A stretch of DNA of 64,000 nucleotides, taken from positions 71,501-135,500 of the forward strand of contig NZ_CP085158.1 in NCBI RefSeq assembly GCF_022788695.1, written 5' to 3'. Positions within the stretch are counted from its first letter, which is position 1. Every line of letters starts with the position of its first letter. This stretch comes from Pseudosulfitobacter sp. DSM 107133 (GTDB taxonomy: Bacteria; Pseudomonadota; Alphaproteobacteria; Rhodobacterales; Rhodobacteraceae). The notes under the pieces are model-generated. The model had not been told where the DNA came from. It made no database searches and saw only the letters and a program-made list of their open reading frames with translations. This document shows, in pieces, positions 8,482 through 17,782 of this stretch. The translations under genes were made by a program, and so were the position numbers.

Positions 8482-9990
8482 TTATGGTTTTTCGAATTGT
8501 GTATCGGGGTCGGTCAGCATCTGGCGCAACTCTGTCTTAAGTATTTTGCCGTAGCTGCTTTTGGGCAGTTCGAGAACAAAGCAATAGGCCTTGGGTCGCT
8601 TGAACCGCGCTATGTTATCCAGACAAAAACGGTCCAGCGCCTGTGCGGTCACGCCCGGCTCTGCCACAACAAACGCGATGACTTCCTCGCCCCATTCGGC
8701 CTCCTCGCGGCCAACAACATTAGTTTCGACCACGCCGGAATGACGCAGCAGCACCTCTTCGACCTCGCGCGGATAAATATTTGACCCGCCAGAAATGATC
8801 ACGTCCTTGGACCGGTCCTTGAGCGTCAGGAAACCGTGGGCGTCCACGCTGCCAATGTCGCCGGTATGGAGCCAGCCGTCCCGCAAGGCTGACGCCGTTG
8901 CCGTTTCATTGCCCCAGTATCCCGCCATCACCACATCGCCACTGACGATCACTTCGCCCGCGACATCTGGGGGGCATTGTGTGCCTGTTTCATCCACCAC
9001 ACAGACCGTGACGCCGGTGCGTGGAATGCCGACGGATCCCAGCCAACTATCCGGAATTTCCCAGCTCAATATATGCGGTGGTAGATAAGTGATCGTACAT
9101 GGTGCCTCGCCTTGTCCGTATCCGATCCAGATGCGGTTGCCCAACAGCGCCATCGCCCGGCGCAGGTCTGCGACATAAATCGGCGCACCGCCGCAGAACA
9201 ACAGATCAAGGTTTTCGATGGCCGCCGTGTCAAGCGCAGGATAGGCCGTCAGACGCGTCAGCATCGTGGGTGCGACAAAAAAAGATGAATGGGGATATTC
9301 ATGCAGCAACGTCACGATTTCATGCGGATCGAATCCACCGCTTTGCGGCACAACATTCGCCGCGCCCCGCTGCGCAAACGGTAGCATAAACAGCCCTGCC
9401 GCATGAGACAGCGGTGCCGGATGCAGCGCCGCCGACATTTCCGTAACCGGACACATATCGGCCAGAAAACTCGTGGTCATGGTCCAGAGGTTGCGGTGGG
9501 TCAGTATCGCCCCTTTCGGGCGGCCCGTCGTGCCGCTGGTATAAAAAATCCATGCCGGATCGGTTTGCGCAGCGTGTGCAGGCTGCAAATCCGCTGACGC
9601 TTGTAACGCCGCATTATATTCCGGTCCACCGACCGCAATGACTGCTGAAAACCCTTCGACGTCTTCCGGCCGGTCGGTAAAGGCAAGTGCGGCATCACAG
9701 TTAGCATGGATATAGGTCACTTCGTTAGGGTGCAGTTTGGCATTCAACGGAACGGCAACACATCCGGCAGTCCAGATGGCAAACAGGATCTCGATATATT
9801 CGGGCCGGTTGCCCATGAAGATCAGAACACGGTCACCTTTTACCAGATTGCGCTGTTTCAGCGCAGCGGCCAAGGCCGCGCTGCGGTACTGTAATTGGGT
9901 GTAGGTGCTGAACGTCGACAACCCCAAGCAGACGGCAGGTCGATCGCAATAGGCGCGCGCGGACTGTGTCAAAATGTACGCGATGTTCAT
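8482..9990 (-). CDS. AMP-dependent acyl-CoA synthetase (first)
   Basis: A 502-residue adenylate-forming enzyme. The P-loop-like motif YTSGTTGRPKGAILTHRN lies near residue 155, the adenine-binding GYGQGE near 290, the LHTGDIG motif near 370, and KDVIISGGSNIYPREVEE in the hinge. The C-terminal catalytic lysine is in PKSSYGKILKTEL. It activates a carboxylic acid to its CoA thioester with ATP. It is 11 bases from a second synthetase upstream. Two ligases in one operon suggest either two related substrates or re-activation of a ring- or chain-cleavage product. Confidence 0.9.
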   Translation of the reverse strand: MNIAYILTQSARAYCDRPAVCLGLSTFSTYTQLQYRSAALAAALKQRNLVKGDRVLIFMGNRPEYIEILFAIWTAGCVAVPLNAKLHPNEVTYIHANCDAALAFTDRPEDVEGFSAVIAVGGPEYNAALQASADLQPAHAAQTDPAWIFYTSGTTGRPKGAILTHRNLWTMTTSFLADMCPVTEMSAALHPAPLSHAAGLFMLPFAQRGAANVVPQSGGFDPHEIVTLLHEYPHSSFFVAPTMLTRLTAYPALDTAAIENLDLLFCGGAPIYVADLRRAMALLGNRIWIGYGQGEAPCTITYLPPHILSWEIPDSWLGSVGIPRTGVTVCVVDETGTQCPPDVAGEVIVSGDVVMAGYWGNETATASALRDGWLHTGDIGSVDAHGFLTLKDRSKDVIISGGSNIYPREVEEVLLRHSGVVETNVVGREEAEWGEEVIAFVVAEPGVTAQALDRFCLDNIARFKRPKAYCFVLELPKSSYGKILKTELRQMLTDPDTQFEKP

Positions 9991-10001
9991 AATTCTGCTC
10001 C

Positions 10002-11552
10002 CTAAATTCTGCGCGCTTGCCCCTGCCAGAACGTATCCCTGATGTCCTTTTTGCGCACCTTCCCAACGGGGCTGCGCGGCAGTTCATCCCAGAAGTCAAC
10101 CGTTTTGGGGGCCTTTACGCTGCCAAGGTTTTCCTTGCACAATGCAATGATTGCTTCGGGTTCCACCGTTGCATCGGGTTTGAGTTCGATCACCGCCTTG
10201 ATCGCTTCACCCCATTTTTCGTCAGGCACACCGATCACCGCGCAATCCTGCACAGCAGGATGCGACCAGATCACCTGCTCGACTTCCGAGGGATAAACGT
10301 TGAAGCCGCCCGAAATGATCATGTCTTTCTTGCGGTCCACGATATAAAGGTAACCCTCGTCATCCAGATACCCGATGTCGCCGGTATGGTGCCAACCGAA
10401 CTGGGAAACCTCTGCGGTTGCTTCGGGGTTTTTGTAATACCCCTTCATCACCAGATTTCCGCGCACAACAATTTCACCATGCTCACCACGCGGCATAATG
10501 TTACCGTCATCATCCATGATCGCCATCGGTGTCAAAAGTGCGGGCCTGCCGCAACTTGCAAGCCGGTGTTCGCGGGCCGGATCTCCGATAACATTGTGAT
10601 CCTCTGCCGTCAGCAGCGCGCAGAACATCGGCGATTCTGCTTGTCCGAAACACTGCGCCATGACCGGCCCAAAAATCTTCAGGCATTGGCGCAGCTTGTC
10701 AATGGCCATAGGTGCGGCGGCATAAAGAAAGAACCGCAATGACGGAAAGCTACGTTGCGCAACTTCCGGTTGCGACAACAGCATGTAAACGGCGGTCGGC
10801 GGCAGGAACAGATGGGTCACTCCCTCGCTTTCAATTGTGTCTAGAACGTTGGCGGCATCAAATCCCGGCAGGATGACGCTGCGCGCACCAGCGGCCATCA
10901 ACGCAATGGCAAGCACCCCTGACGCGTGGGTCATAGGCGTGATCAGCAAATGCACAGGGTCAGGTCCGGCATCAAAACTGGCATAATAGTTCGCGATTAG
11001 CGTGGTCCAGTTCAACTGCGTCAGCATGATCCCCTTGGGCCGCCCCGTTGTCCCACCAGAGGATAAAATTCCGACAAGATCATCAGGGCCAAGCGGCACA
11101 TCGGGATCGGTTGAAGGGGCCGCGGCCATCCAGTCTTCCAGCCATGGTGCCGCGCCGTCTTGTTTATCCAGACAGATGAATTTTTGTATCTTTGGGCAAA
11201 GTTCACGCAATTGTTCCAGCGCCGGTGCAAGATCGCTGTGATAAAACAGAATCTCCACATCATTATGATCCAGGATATACGCGTTTTCTTCTACGCCGTT
11301 CTTGGCATTGACGGGAACCCAGATCGTGCCGGCACGAAACAAGCCCAGCATAACTTCAAGGCCGCTCACGCAGTTGGGGCTGTAAACGCCGGCCATCTTG
11401 TCGCGTCCGTACCCTTCGGCAGTGATGGCATTGGCGAAACGATATGTGCGTTCCTGAACTTCGCCGTAACTCCGGCCGATTTTAGCATCTTCCAAAGCGA
11501 TCACGTTAGGGTTGATTGCGACACCCCTGTCGAAGAAATCGATCACACGCAT
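10002..11552 (-). CDS. AMP-dependent acyl-CoA synthetase (second)
   Basis: 516 residues. SSGGTTGRPKGIMLTQLNW lies near residue 160, followed by a QCFGQAESP region, WHTGDIGYLDDEGYLYIVDR, KDMIISGGFNVYPSEVEQ, and the C-terminal lysine region LPRSPVGKVRKKDIR. It is a fatty-acid/aromatic-acid type CoA ligase. The substrate is not evident from the sequence. The gene follows livF by 51 bases and precedes the first ligase in the same direction, which links import of an acid to CoA activation. Confidence 0.9.
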   Translation of the reverse strand: MRVIDFFDRGVAINPNVIALEDAKIGRSYGEVQERTYRFANAITAEGYGRDKMAGVYSPNCVSGLEVMLGLFRAGTIWVPVNAKNGVEENAYILDHNDVEILFYHSDLAPALEQLRELCPKIQKFICLDKQDGAAPWLEDWMAAAPSTDPDVPLGPDDLVGILSSGGTTGRPKGIMLTQLNWTTLIANYYASFDAGPDPVHLLITPMTHASGVLAIALMAAGARSVILPGFDAANVLDTIESEGVTHLFLPPTAVYMLLSQPEVAQRSFPSLRFFLYAAAPMAIDKLRQCLKIFGPVMAQCFGQAESPMFCALLTAEDHNVIGDPAREHRLASCGRPALLTPMAIMDDDGNIMPRGEHGEIVVRGNLVMKGYYKNPEATAEVSQFGWHHTGDIGYLDDEGYLYIVDRKKDMIISGGFNVYPSEVEQVIWSHPAVQDCAVIGVPDEKWGEAIKAVIELKPDATVEPEAIIALCKENLGSVKAPKTVDFWDELPRSPVGKVRKKDIRDTFWQGQARRI

Positions 11553-11603
11553 AACGGTTTCCTATCTTGGTTTCCGGGATTTTCCCGCCTTGCCAGTCTG
11601 AAC

Positions 11604-12305
11604 TCATACACTGATGAGCTTTTCGATCTCTTCGCGGTTGGCCAGCAAATCTGCTGTCGTGCCGCTCCACTGGACGGTCCCGTTGTCGACAACGTACTGT
11701 CGATGGGCCAATTTCATCGGCACGCGCAGGTTCTGTTCAACCAGCAAAAGCGTCATACCTTCTTCGTTGATCCGCCGCATCGAATCGACCAATTCATCAA
11801 CGATCAGCGGGGCAAGGCCTTCAGTCGGTTCGTCCAGCAGCAACAGTTCCGGATTAGTCAAAAGCGCGCGCGAAATCGCCAGCATTTGCTGTTCGCCGCC
11901 CGAAAGCGTGTTTCCCGCCTGTGACGCGCGATCAAGCAGCACCGGAAACATTTCAAAAATCCGGGTTTCGGTCCATGCGCCAGTGCGTCCCATGACGGTT
12001 GCGATGCGCAGGTTTTCATGCACTGTCAGATTGTCAAAAATGCGCCTGTCTTCGGGGACATACCCAATGCCCAGACGGCCCAGTTGGTTCGGGAGTCGCG
12101 CGGTAACGTCGTCCCCTTTCCAGACTCTGCGCCCTGAAACCGGTTGCTTTAAACCGATGATCGTCTTGAGAATGGTGCTTTTGCCTGCGCCATTGCGCCC
12201 GATCAGCGAAACAACTTCGCCCTGTGCGACTTCGATCGACACGCTATGCAACGCCTGCGCCTTGCCATAAGTGACATTGCAGCTTTCCAACGCAAGCAGC
12301 TTCAT
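11604..12305 (-). CDS. livF: LIV-type ABC transporter ATPase LivF
   Basis: 233 residues, the usual LivF length. The Walker A motif GRNGAGKST lies at residues 36-44, the signature motif is LSGGEQQMLAISRAL, and the Walker B region is LLLLDEPTEGLAP. It energises the second, complete LIV-type transporter of this window. Its ATG overlaps the livG stop (ATGA), as do livG/livM and livM/livH, giving a tightly coupled livHMGF block. Confidence 0.95.
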   Translation of the reverse strand: MKLLALESCNVTYGKAQALHSVSIEVAQGEVVSLIGRNGAGKSTILKTIIGLKQPVSGRRVWKGDDVTARLPNQLGRLGIGYVPEDRRIFDNLTVHENLRIATVMGRTGAWTETRIFEMFPVLLDRASQAGNTLSGGEQQMLAISRALLTNPELLLLDEPTEGLAPLIVDELVDSMRRINEEGMTLLLVEQNLRVPMKLAHRQYVVDNGTVQWSGTTADLLANREEIEKLISV

Positions 12306-13051
12306 TCCTCTTCTCCCAGATAAGCCGCTCGCACCTCGGCGTTTGCGCGGATTTCTTCAGGGCTGCCAGACGCCAGAATTTGCCCTTGAACCATCACGAC
12401 CAAAGCACTGGAGACCCGCATTACAACGTCCATGTTGTGTTCGATCAGCAGCACGGTGCGGCCCTTGACGATCCGTTTTATCAGCTCCATCGCAGGCCCG
12501 ATCTGGTCATGTCCAACACCGGCCAATGGTTCATCGAGCAACAGGACCGATGGGTTGCTCAGCAATGCCAGCCCGACTTCCAATGCGCGTTGATCGCCGT
12601 GAGACAAGGTTTCGGCGGGGCGGTGCGCCATCACCGTCAGGCCGATCTCTTCGAGAACGCTTTCGGCCCGTTCCCTGACTGCAGGAAAGCGGCCCGCCGG
12701 AAGCCAGAAGGGCTGCAACCTGTACAGATGCGCAAAAGCAGCAAGTTGAAGGTTCTCAAGCACCGACATGCCGGCGAAGATCTTGGTGATCTGGAAACTG
12801 CGGCCCAGACCGATGCGGGTCCGTTTATGCACCGACAGGCCCGTTACATCGCGCCCGTCCAGCATCACTTGACCACCGCTTAGCTTGGCATGACCCGAAA
12901 GCGCATTCATCAACGTGGTCTTGCCCGCACCGTTAGGTCCGATAATCCCGTAAAGCTGACCCGGCTGGAAGTCGAACGTCACACCGTTGACAGCTTTCAA
13001 CCCGCTGAAGGAGACCTGAATATCGTTGCAACTCAATGATCCGGCAGTCAT
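12302..13051 (-). CDS. livG: LIV-type ABC transporter ATPase LivG
   Basis: 249 residues. Walker A GPNGAGKTT lies at residues 38-46, the signature is LSHGDQRALEVGLAL, and Walker B is VLLLDEPLAGV. The LSHGDQ variant of the signature is typical of LivG rather than LivF. It is overlapped at both ends by four bases with livF and livM. It forms a heterodimer with LivF under the LivH/LivM permeases. Confidence 0.95.
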   Translation of the reverse strand: MTAGSLSCNDIQVSFSGLKAVNGVTFDFQPGQLYGIIGPNGAGKTTLMNALSGHAKLSGGQVMLDGRDVTGLSVHKRTRIGLGRSFQITKIFAGMSVLENLQLAAFAHLYRLQPFWLPAGRFPAVRERAESVLEEIGLTVMAHRPAETLSHGDQRALEVGLALLSNPSVLLLDEPLAGVGHDQIGPAMELIKRIVKGRTVLLIEHNMDVVMRVSSALVVMVQGQILASGSPEEIRANAEVRAAYLGEEE

Positions 13052-13998
13052 TGCATGTCTCCTTCGTCCTGATCACCTTGGAACATTCCGGCAATACCGT
13101 TGCGTAGGAAGATGGTGGCAAAAATGAACACCAGACCAAGGATGCCGTACCAATATTGGGTGATTTGGCTCAGTTCTTCTTTCAGTAATTCAAACAAGGC
13201 CACGCCAAGAATCGGACCTAGCAATGTGCCTTTGCCGCCCAGCACGGTCATGATCAAAACGTCGCCCGATGTGGACCAATGCAGCATTTGCGGAGAGATG
13301 TAGAAGATCAACGATGCCAGCAGGGCTCCTGCAACACCTGCATACGCACCCGAAACGATAAACGCCGATTGGCGCAAGCTATGGACGTTGTATCCGAGTT
13401 GCGCGGCGCGCACGTCGTTCGCCTGTACCGCGCGCAATGCCCGCCCGAATGGCGACCCACGCAGCAATGCCATCAGCGCCAGTCCGATCAGGAAAACCGC
13501 CACGATAAACCCATAATAGTTGTGGTTGTCGTAGAAATTGATCCCGAACAAGTCAGGCCGCGGCACGCCTGGAATACCGTCCAATCCGCCGGTGATTGCG
13601 CGCAGCTTGTTGGACGCAAGGATGTACATCATCTGCGCCAGGGCCAGTGTCAGCAGTGCAAAAAAAAGCCCCGAAACCCGAAGCGCAAAAAGCCCCATCA
13701 GGTAAGCCAGCACCGCTCCGACAATCGCCGCTGCAAAAAGGCCCGGTATAAAACCGACGCCATAGCTGAGGGTGAGGATTGTGAGCGCATAACCCCCTGC
13801 CCCGAACAACGCCGCATGGCCGAATGACAGCATACCTGTCACCCCGAAGACCAGATCAAAGCCGATTGCGAACAAGGCCCAGATCAGGATCAGGCTGACA
13901 AGGTTCACCCATTGCTCATCCTGCACAAAAAACGGAACGATAATCATAACTGCGATAATAATGCCCATCAGGGCCTGACCGATAATCCTGCGTGTCAT
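13048..13998 (-). CDS. livM: LIV-type ABC transporter permease LivM
   Basis: A 316-residue membrane protein. The LivM loop GFDLVFGVTGMLSFGHAALFG lies near residue 45, followed by RVSGLFFALLTLALAQMMY and the C-terminal GKGTLLGPILGVALFELL. The acidic tail ends DQDEGDMQ. It has several predicted membrane helices and works as the partner of LivH at 13995. Genes overlap by four bases on both sides. It is diverged from the livM fragment at 1-289. Confidence 0.94.
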   Translation of the reverse strand: MTRRIIGQALMGIIIAVMIIVPFFVQDEQWVNLVSLILIWALFAIGFDLVFGVTGMLSFGHAALFGAGGYALTILTLSYGVGFIPGLFAAAIVGAVLAYLMGLFALRVSGLFFALLTLALAQMMYILASNKLRAITGGLDGIPGVPRPDLFGINFYDNHNYYGFIVAVFLIGLALMALLRGSPFGRALRAVQANDVRAAQLGYNVHSLRQSAFIVSGAYAGVAGALLASLIFYISPQMLHWSTSGDVLIMTVLGGKGTLLGPILGVALFELLKEELSQITQYWYGILGLVFIFATIFLRNGIAGMFQGDQDEGDMQ

Positions 13999-14852
13999 GC
14001 CGAACGCCCCTTTGTGCTAAACAAGCCCGCAGGCCGGAACATCAGCGTTCCGATCAACAGGGCAAAGGTAAGTAGTTCGACCCATTCAGTTGCGTAGGTA
14101 TATCCGGCCGCCCGCGTCATGCCCAACAGCAACGACGCAAGGATTGCGCCGCGAATGTTCCCAAGCCCGCCGATGATCACCACGACAAAACAGTCGATGA
14201 TAACGCTGAATCCCATGCCCAGTTCGATCGGCACCAACGGTGCGCTAACCACGCCACCAAGAGCCGCAAGATACGCACCAAGCGCAAAGACGCCGGTGCG
14301 AACCCGGTTTACATTTACACCGAGTGTCTGAGCCATTTCCGGATCGGAACTGGCGGCGCGAATAATCATGCCCCATTTGCTACGGTCCAGCAGCAAGAAC
14401 AGTGCCAGAGAAACCGCTGCACCAAAACCGATTACAAAAAGCCGGTATGACGGTATTTGACTGCCAAACATGGAAATCGGTGCCATGAAGATTTCTGGTG
14501 TCGGCACTTGCTTATAGTCAAATCCCCAGATCATCTTTGTCGCGTCGTCGATGACCAGAATGAATCCGAAAGTGAGTAAAAGCTGAAAAATGTGGTCGCG
14601 GTCATAGACCTGTTTCAGCGCCAAAATTTCGATCAGCGCACCAACACAGGCGACGATCAGCGGCGCAAACAGCAGTCCCAACCAGAACGATCCGGTCATA
14701 TGAACAATTTGATACCCGACAAACGCGCCAAGCATATAAAGCGCGCCATGGGCAAAGTTGATCACCCCCAACATGCCAAAAATAAGGGTCAAGCCCGCTG
14801 CCAGCAGAAACAGCAGAAAGCTGAGACTCAGCCCGATCACGATAATGGACAT
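13995..14852 (-). CDS. livH: LIV-type ABC transporter permease LivH
   Basis: 285 residues. The segments LIFGMLGVINFAHGALYMLGA and FVVVIIGGLGNIRGAILASLL are diagnostic for LivH permeases. It is the first membrane gene after the binding-protein gene (84 bases away) and begins the overlapping block livH-livM-livG-livF. The 84-base gap may hold a processing or attenuation signal that lets more binding protein than permease be made; no clear terminator was seen there. Confidence 0.94.
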   Translation of the reverse strand: MSIIVIGLSLSFLLFLLAAGLTLIFGMLGVINFAHGALYMLGAFVGYQIVHMTGSFWLGLLFAPLIVACVGALIEILALKQVYDRDHIFQLLLTFGFILVIDDATKMIWGFDYKQVPTPEIFMAPISMFGSQIPSYRLFVIGFGAAVSLALFLLLDRSKWGMIIRAASSDPEMAQTLGVNVNRVRTGVFALGAYLAALGGVVSAPLVPIELGMGFSVIIDCFVVVIIGGLGNIRGAILASLLLGMTRAAGYTYATEWVELLTFALLIGTLMFRPAGLFSTKGRSA

Positions 14853-14936
14853 ATTCAGGGTTCCTCAGTTTCACCCCAAAAAAGCGGGCGACGCATGTCG
14901 CGAGGGAACAGCGCCGCCCAGTTCAGGGAGGATCGA

Positions 14937-16121
14937 TTAACAGTCGCTAAACAGGCTATTTGCCGAAAACTCTTCGGTGATTTTCATGGTGAGGTCCGGC
15001 AATGGTGCCTCGCCCTTCACAACTTCACCCCAAAGACCGACCTGTTTGGCCTGATGGTCACAAGCGCGCATTTCCTTGCGCCCTTCGACCGAATTTTCAT
15101 AGACCGATGTTTCAAATGCATCGACCCAGGTTTCCACATCCCAGCTGTCAGTCGCTTCGATGACATCCATCCACCAGCGAAGACCGTCAAATGCCTCGCC
15201 CGCGAAGGCCGAAGGGTAGTCACCGTTTGCGTCACGGTAGGCCGTCACGAATTCGGCGTTTGCCGGATTGTCGAGCGAGAAGTGATAACGCACGCCGGAG
15301 TTCACGCCCAATGCGGCCTCGCCTGTCGCGGCTGCAAAGATTTCATCCTGAAGCACGGGGCCGAACAGCACTTTGTTCTGACCCATCCCAACCTGACCTG
15401 CCTGCTTGCAGAAGGTGACGCCGTCATTGCCCGTTGCCACAACCAGAATACCATCGGCGTCCGAACGCGCCATCTTGTCGATGATGACCGAAAAGTCGCG
15501 GTTGCCAAGCGGGGCAAAGTCATTCCCGACGATCTCGACACCGGCGGCTTTTGCTTTTGCGGCAAAGTCGTCAAAGGCGCTGCGCGTGGCCTGATAATCA
15601 GCCGTGACCGCGTATACTCTCTTGATCCCGCGTTTCTTTACGAATTCAACACACATGTTCATTTCCATGGCCAACGTGTTGGACGTACGGAATGAGTAAC
15701 GCGCACCGTCCATCTTGGTAATGCTGTCGTCTGCGGAAATCGTGACCAGATGCGGCACCTTGCGCTGTGTGGACAGGCTTTGCAGTGCCAGAGTCGACGC
15801 TGAGCTGACCGCGCCAAACATCAATTGCGTGCCTTCCGCCAACAGCCGGCTTGCTTTTTGTACGGCGGGCTGGGGTTTGGTTTCATCGTCTTCCCAGCTG
15901 AAGCGGACTTTTTTGCCCAACAATTCGCCACCCCGCATGGCCACGGCAAGTTCCGCGCCTTTGCGCATGTCATTGCCGATCAAGCCGTATGCGCCCGAGA
16001 AAGACAGAATGCCCGCAATGTGATAATCTTCGGGCGTTGCGGCCCGCAGAACCATTGGCGCAGGCAAGGTACTGGCCAAAGTTAGCGCCCCGGCGCTGCG
16101 TAGAAAATTCCGACGTTTCAT
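14937..16121 (-). CDS. LIV-type ABC transporter substrate-binding protein
   Basis: 394 residues of the periplasmic type I binding-protein family used by LIV transporters. The N-terminus MKRRNFLRSAGALTLASTLP reads as a Tat-type signal (RRNFLR), followed by an APMVLRA cleavage region. The mature part has the family's segments, including GNDMRKGAELAV, MFGAVSSASTLA and FSGAYG. The start at 16121 is preceded by GGGAGGAAAA, a strong ribosome site; an in-frame upstream extension to 16223 lacks one and would spoil the signal peptide. It probably defines the substrate of the transporter and is divergently oriented from the AraC gene at 16457. Confidence 0.92.
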   Translation of the reverse strand: MKRRNFLRSAGALTLASTLPAPMVLRAATPEDYHIAGILSFSGAYGLIGNDMRKGAELAVAMRGGELLGKKVRFSWEDDETKPQPAVQKASRLLAEGTQLMFGAVSSASTLALQSLSTQRKVPHLVTISADDSITKMDGARYSFRTSNTLAMEMNMCVEFVKKRGIKRVYAVTADYQATRSAFDDFAAKAKAAGVEIVGNDFAPLGNRDFSVIIDKMARSDADGILVVATGNDGVTFCKQAGQVGMGQNKVLFGPVLQDEIFAAATGEAALGVNSGVRYHFSLDNPANAEFVTAYRDANGDYPSAFAGEAFDGLRWWMDVIEATDSWDVETWVDAFETSVYENSVEGRKEMRACDHQAKQVGLWGEVVKGEAPLPDLTMKITEEFSANSLFSDC

Positions 16122-16320
16122 AGTTTTCCTCCCGGTTTCACGCCCCAAGAAGTTTCTCCTGCAAGGCGAATGATGCGCTGCCCGGGATAAATCGTTCCCG
16201 GAAAAGCAGAATACTATCAGCAAGTTTGGCGGGTTTTATCATACGTCGGATCAGCAATCGGGCGGTAACAAATCATGGATTTGCAAATGGCGCAAAAGTG
16301 CATCTGATCGCGACCGTGTC

Positions 16321-16364
16321 CCTAACCCTCCCCCATCTCTTGCATCAAGCATCGCAGGGTTAGG
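16321..16364. promoter_or_regulatory. Inverted repeat in the livK-araC divergent region
   Basis: Two perfect 9-base arms, CCTAACCCT (16321-16329) and AGGGTTAGG (16356-16364), are separated by 26 bases in the 335-base space between the binding-protein gene and the AraC gene. It may be an operator for the neighbouring AraC regulator or a transcript hairpin. Position is the only support for a regulatory role. No other feature was seen in 16122-16456. Confidence 0.4.
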
Positions 16365-16456
16365 ACTGGCAGGGAATGTCCGAAAACGCCACAAATTTGA
16401 CATTTTCTGCCAAATCGATATTATTTACCCATCAGTAGAATTTTGAGGTCATCGTC

Positions 16457-17506
16457 ATGAAGGTGGGCTTGCTCCAAAACCTGCGTCTTCCCAAACATAG
16501 CATCCAGTTCATGTGTGACGTGCTGATCGAACACGGCATTGATCCTGACCCATTGCTCAAAGAAGCAGGTTTGCAGCTCAGCCTTCTCTCGGATCCATGG
16601 GGCACGCTGGACGGTATTCAGGAACTCACATTCCTGCGTGCCTTTTGCCGGAGTACAGCGCATATTGAAGGTGTCGCTTTTGTCACCGGTCTGCGTTACA
16701 GCCTGATCTCGTATGGCCCTATCGGGCTTGCCACGCTAGTTTCAGAGAATGTGACAGCGGGGCTGAGGGTTTTCACGCAAATGCAGGGGCTGGGATACGC
16801 ACTGCTGGCATATGACATCACAGAGGACGATGAAGGTTTTGCAACAGGGTTTGTTGCCGACGACCAGTATGTACCGCCCGATCTTCTGGATTTTGTTCAT
16901 GAACGGCTGCTTGGGTCCGGCCCGACCTTCTTCCGGGACCTGCGTCAAGAAAACCTGCCCATCCGTCTGATCGAATGCCCGTTGGACCGCCCGAAAGGCT
17001 GGATGAACCTAGAAGCGCGCTGGCAAACCGAAATCGTGTATCGCGCACCGCGCAGTTGCATTCACTTTCATCCTGGAACAGGCGCGCTGAAACTGCCGCT
17101 GGCGAATGCCCTTCTTGCGGTAAACTATCGTGTTTTGTGCGAGAATATGCTTGAAACCGGCCCCAAGCATACCGGAACAGCAAATTCGGTTTATCAGGTG
17201 TTGATGCAGGTGCGCGGCGTTTTTCCCAATGCGCCGGAAGTGGCCGAAACGCTTCATTTGTCAGAACGCTCTTTACATCGAAAACTTGCCAGTCAGTCGA
17301 TGAGCTATCGCCAGATTATCGATAGCGTGCGCTTGCGCCGCGCACGGGAGCTTCTTGATACATCCGAGTTACCGCTGGCTGAAGTTGCAGATCGCCTCGG
17401 TTTTTCGGAAACTGCCAGCCTGTCGCGATTTTTCCGGCGGGTTTCAGGGGATTCGCCGTCCGCATATCGAAAAACCAGCAAAGGGTTATTCGCCAGTTCA
17501 CGTTAG
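16457..17506 (+). CDS. AraC-family transcriptional regulator (OruR/arabinose-binding-domain type)
   Basis: 349 residues. The N-terminal two-thirds matches the long ligand-binding domain of the OruR/ArgR group (FMCDVLIEHGIDPDPLLKEAG, then GPIGLATLVSENVTAGL). The C-terminal AraC double helix-turn-helix covers about residues 250-340, with VAETLHLSERSLHRKLAS and the second helix pair LAEVADRLGFSETASLSRFF. It is divergent from the LIV binding-protein gene and is therefore the likely local activator of the uptake and beta-oxidation operon, perhaps through the inverted repeat at 16321. Confidence 0.9.
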   Translation: MKVGLLQNLRLPKHSIQFMCDVLIEHGIDPDPLLKEAGLQLSLLSDPWGTLDGIQELTFLRAFCRSTAHIEGVAFVTGLRYSLISYGPIGLATLVSENVTAGLRVFTQMQGLGYALLAYDITEDDEGFATGFVADDQYVPPDLLDFVHERLLGSGPTFFRDLRQENLPIRLIECPLDRPKGWMNLEARWQTEIVYRAPRSCIHFHPGTGALKLPLANALLAVNYRVLCENMLETGPKHTGTANSVYQVLMQVRGVFPNAPEVAETLHLSERSLHRKLASQSMSYRQIIDSVRLRRARELLDTSELPLAEVADRLGFSETASLSRFFRRVSGDSPSAYRKTSKGLFASSR

Positions 17507-17782
17507 GATTAGACGACGAGACGCTAACACGACCATATATCAGAACGGAGTGACGCCATGAACAAGTCCGATGACGAAACGCTCACCTTCAAAGAGATGG
17601 TCGGGAAATTCGACGTCACCCCCCGAACCCTGCGGTATTACGAATATCTCGAACTTCTCAAACCCACGCTACAAGGGCGTGAACGAAGTTATGATCGCAA
17701 ACAGATCGCGCGGTTCAAGCTGATCTTGCGAGGTCGTCGGTTCGGAATGAAGCTTGAAGATATAAGAGTTTGGTTAGAAATA

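Noticed and set aside
16421..16445. Second TetR-type palindrome before the AraC gene
   Set aside because: TTTACCCATCAGTAGAA is only loosely similar to the site at 6275 and has no real symmetry.
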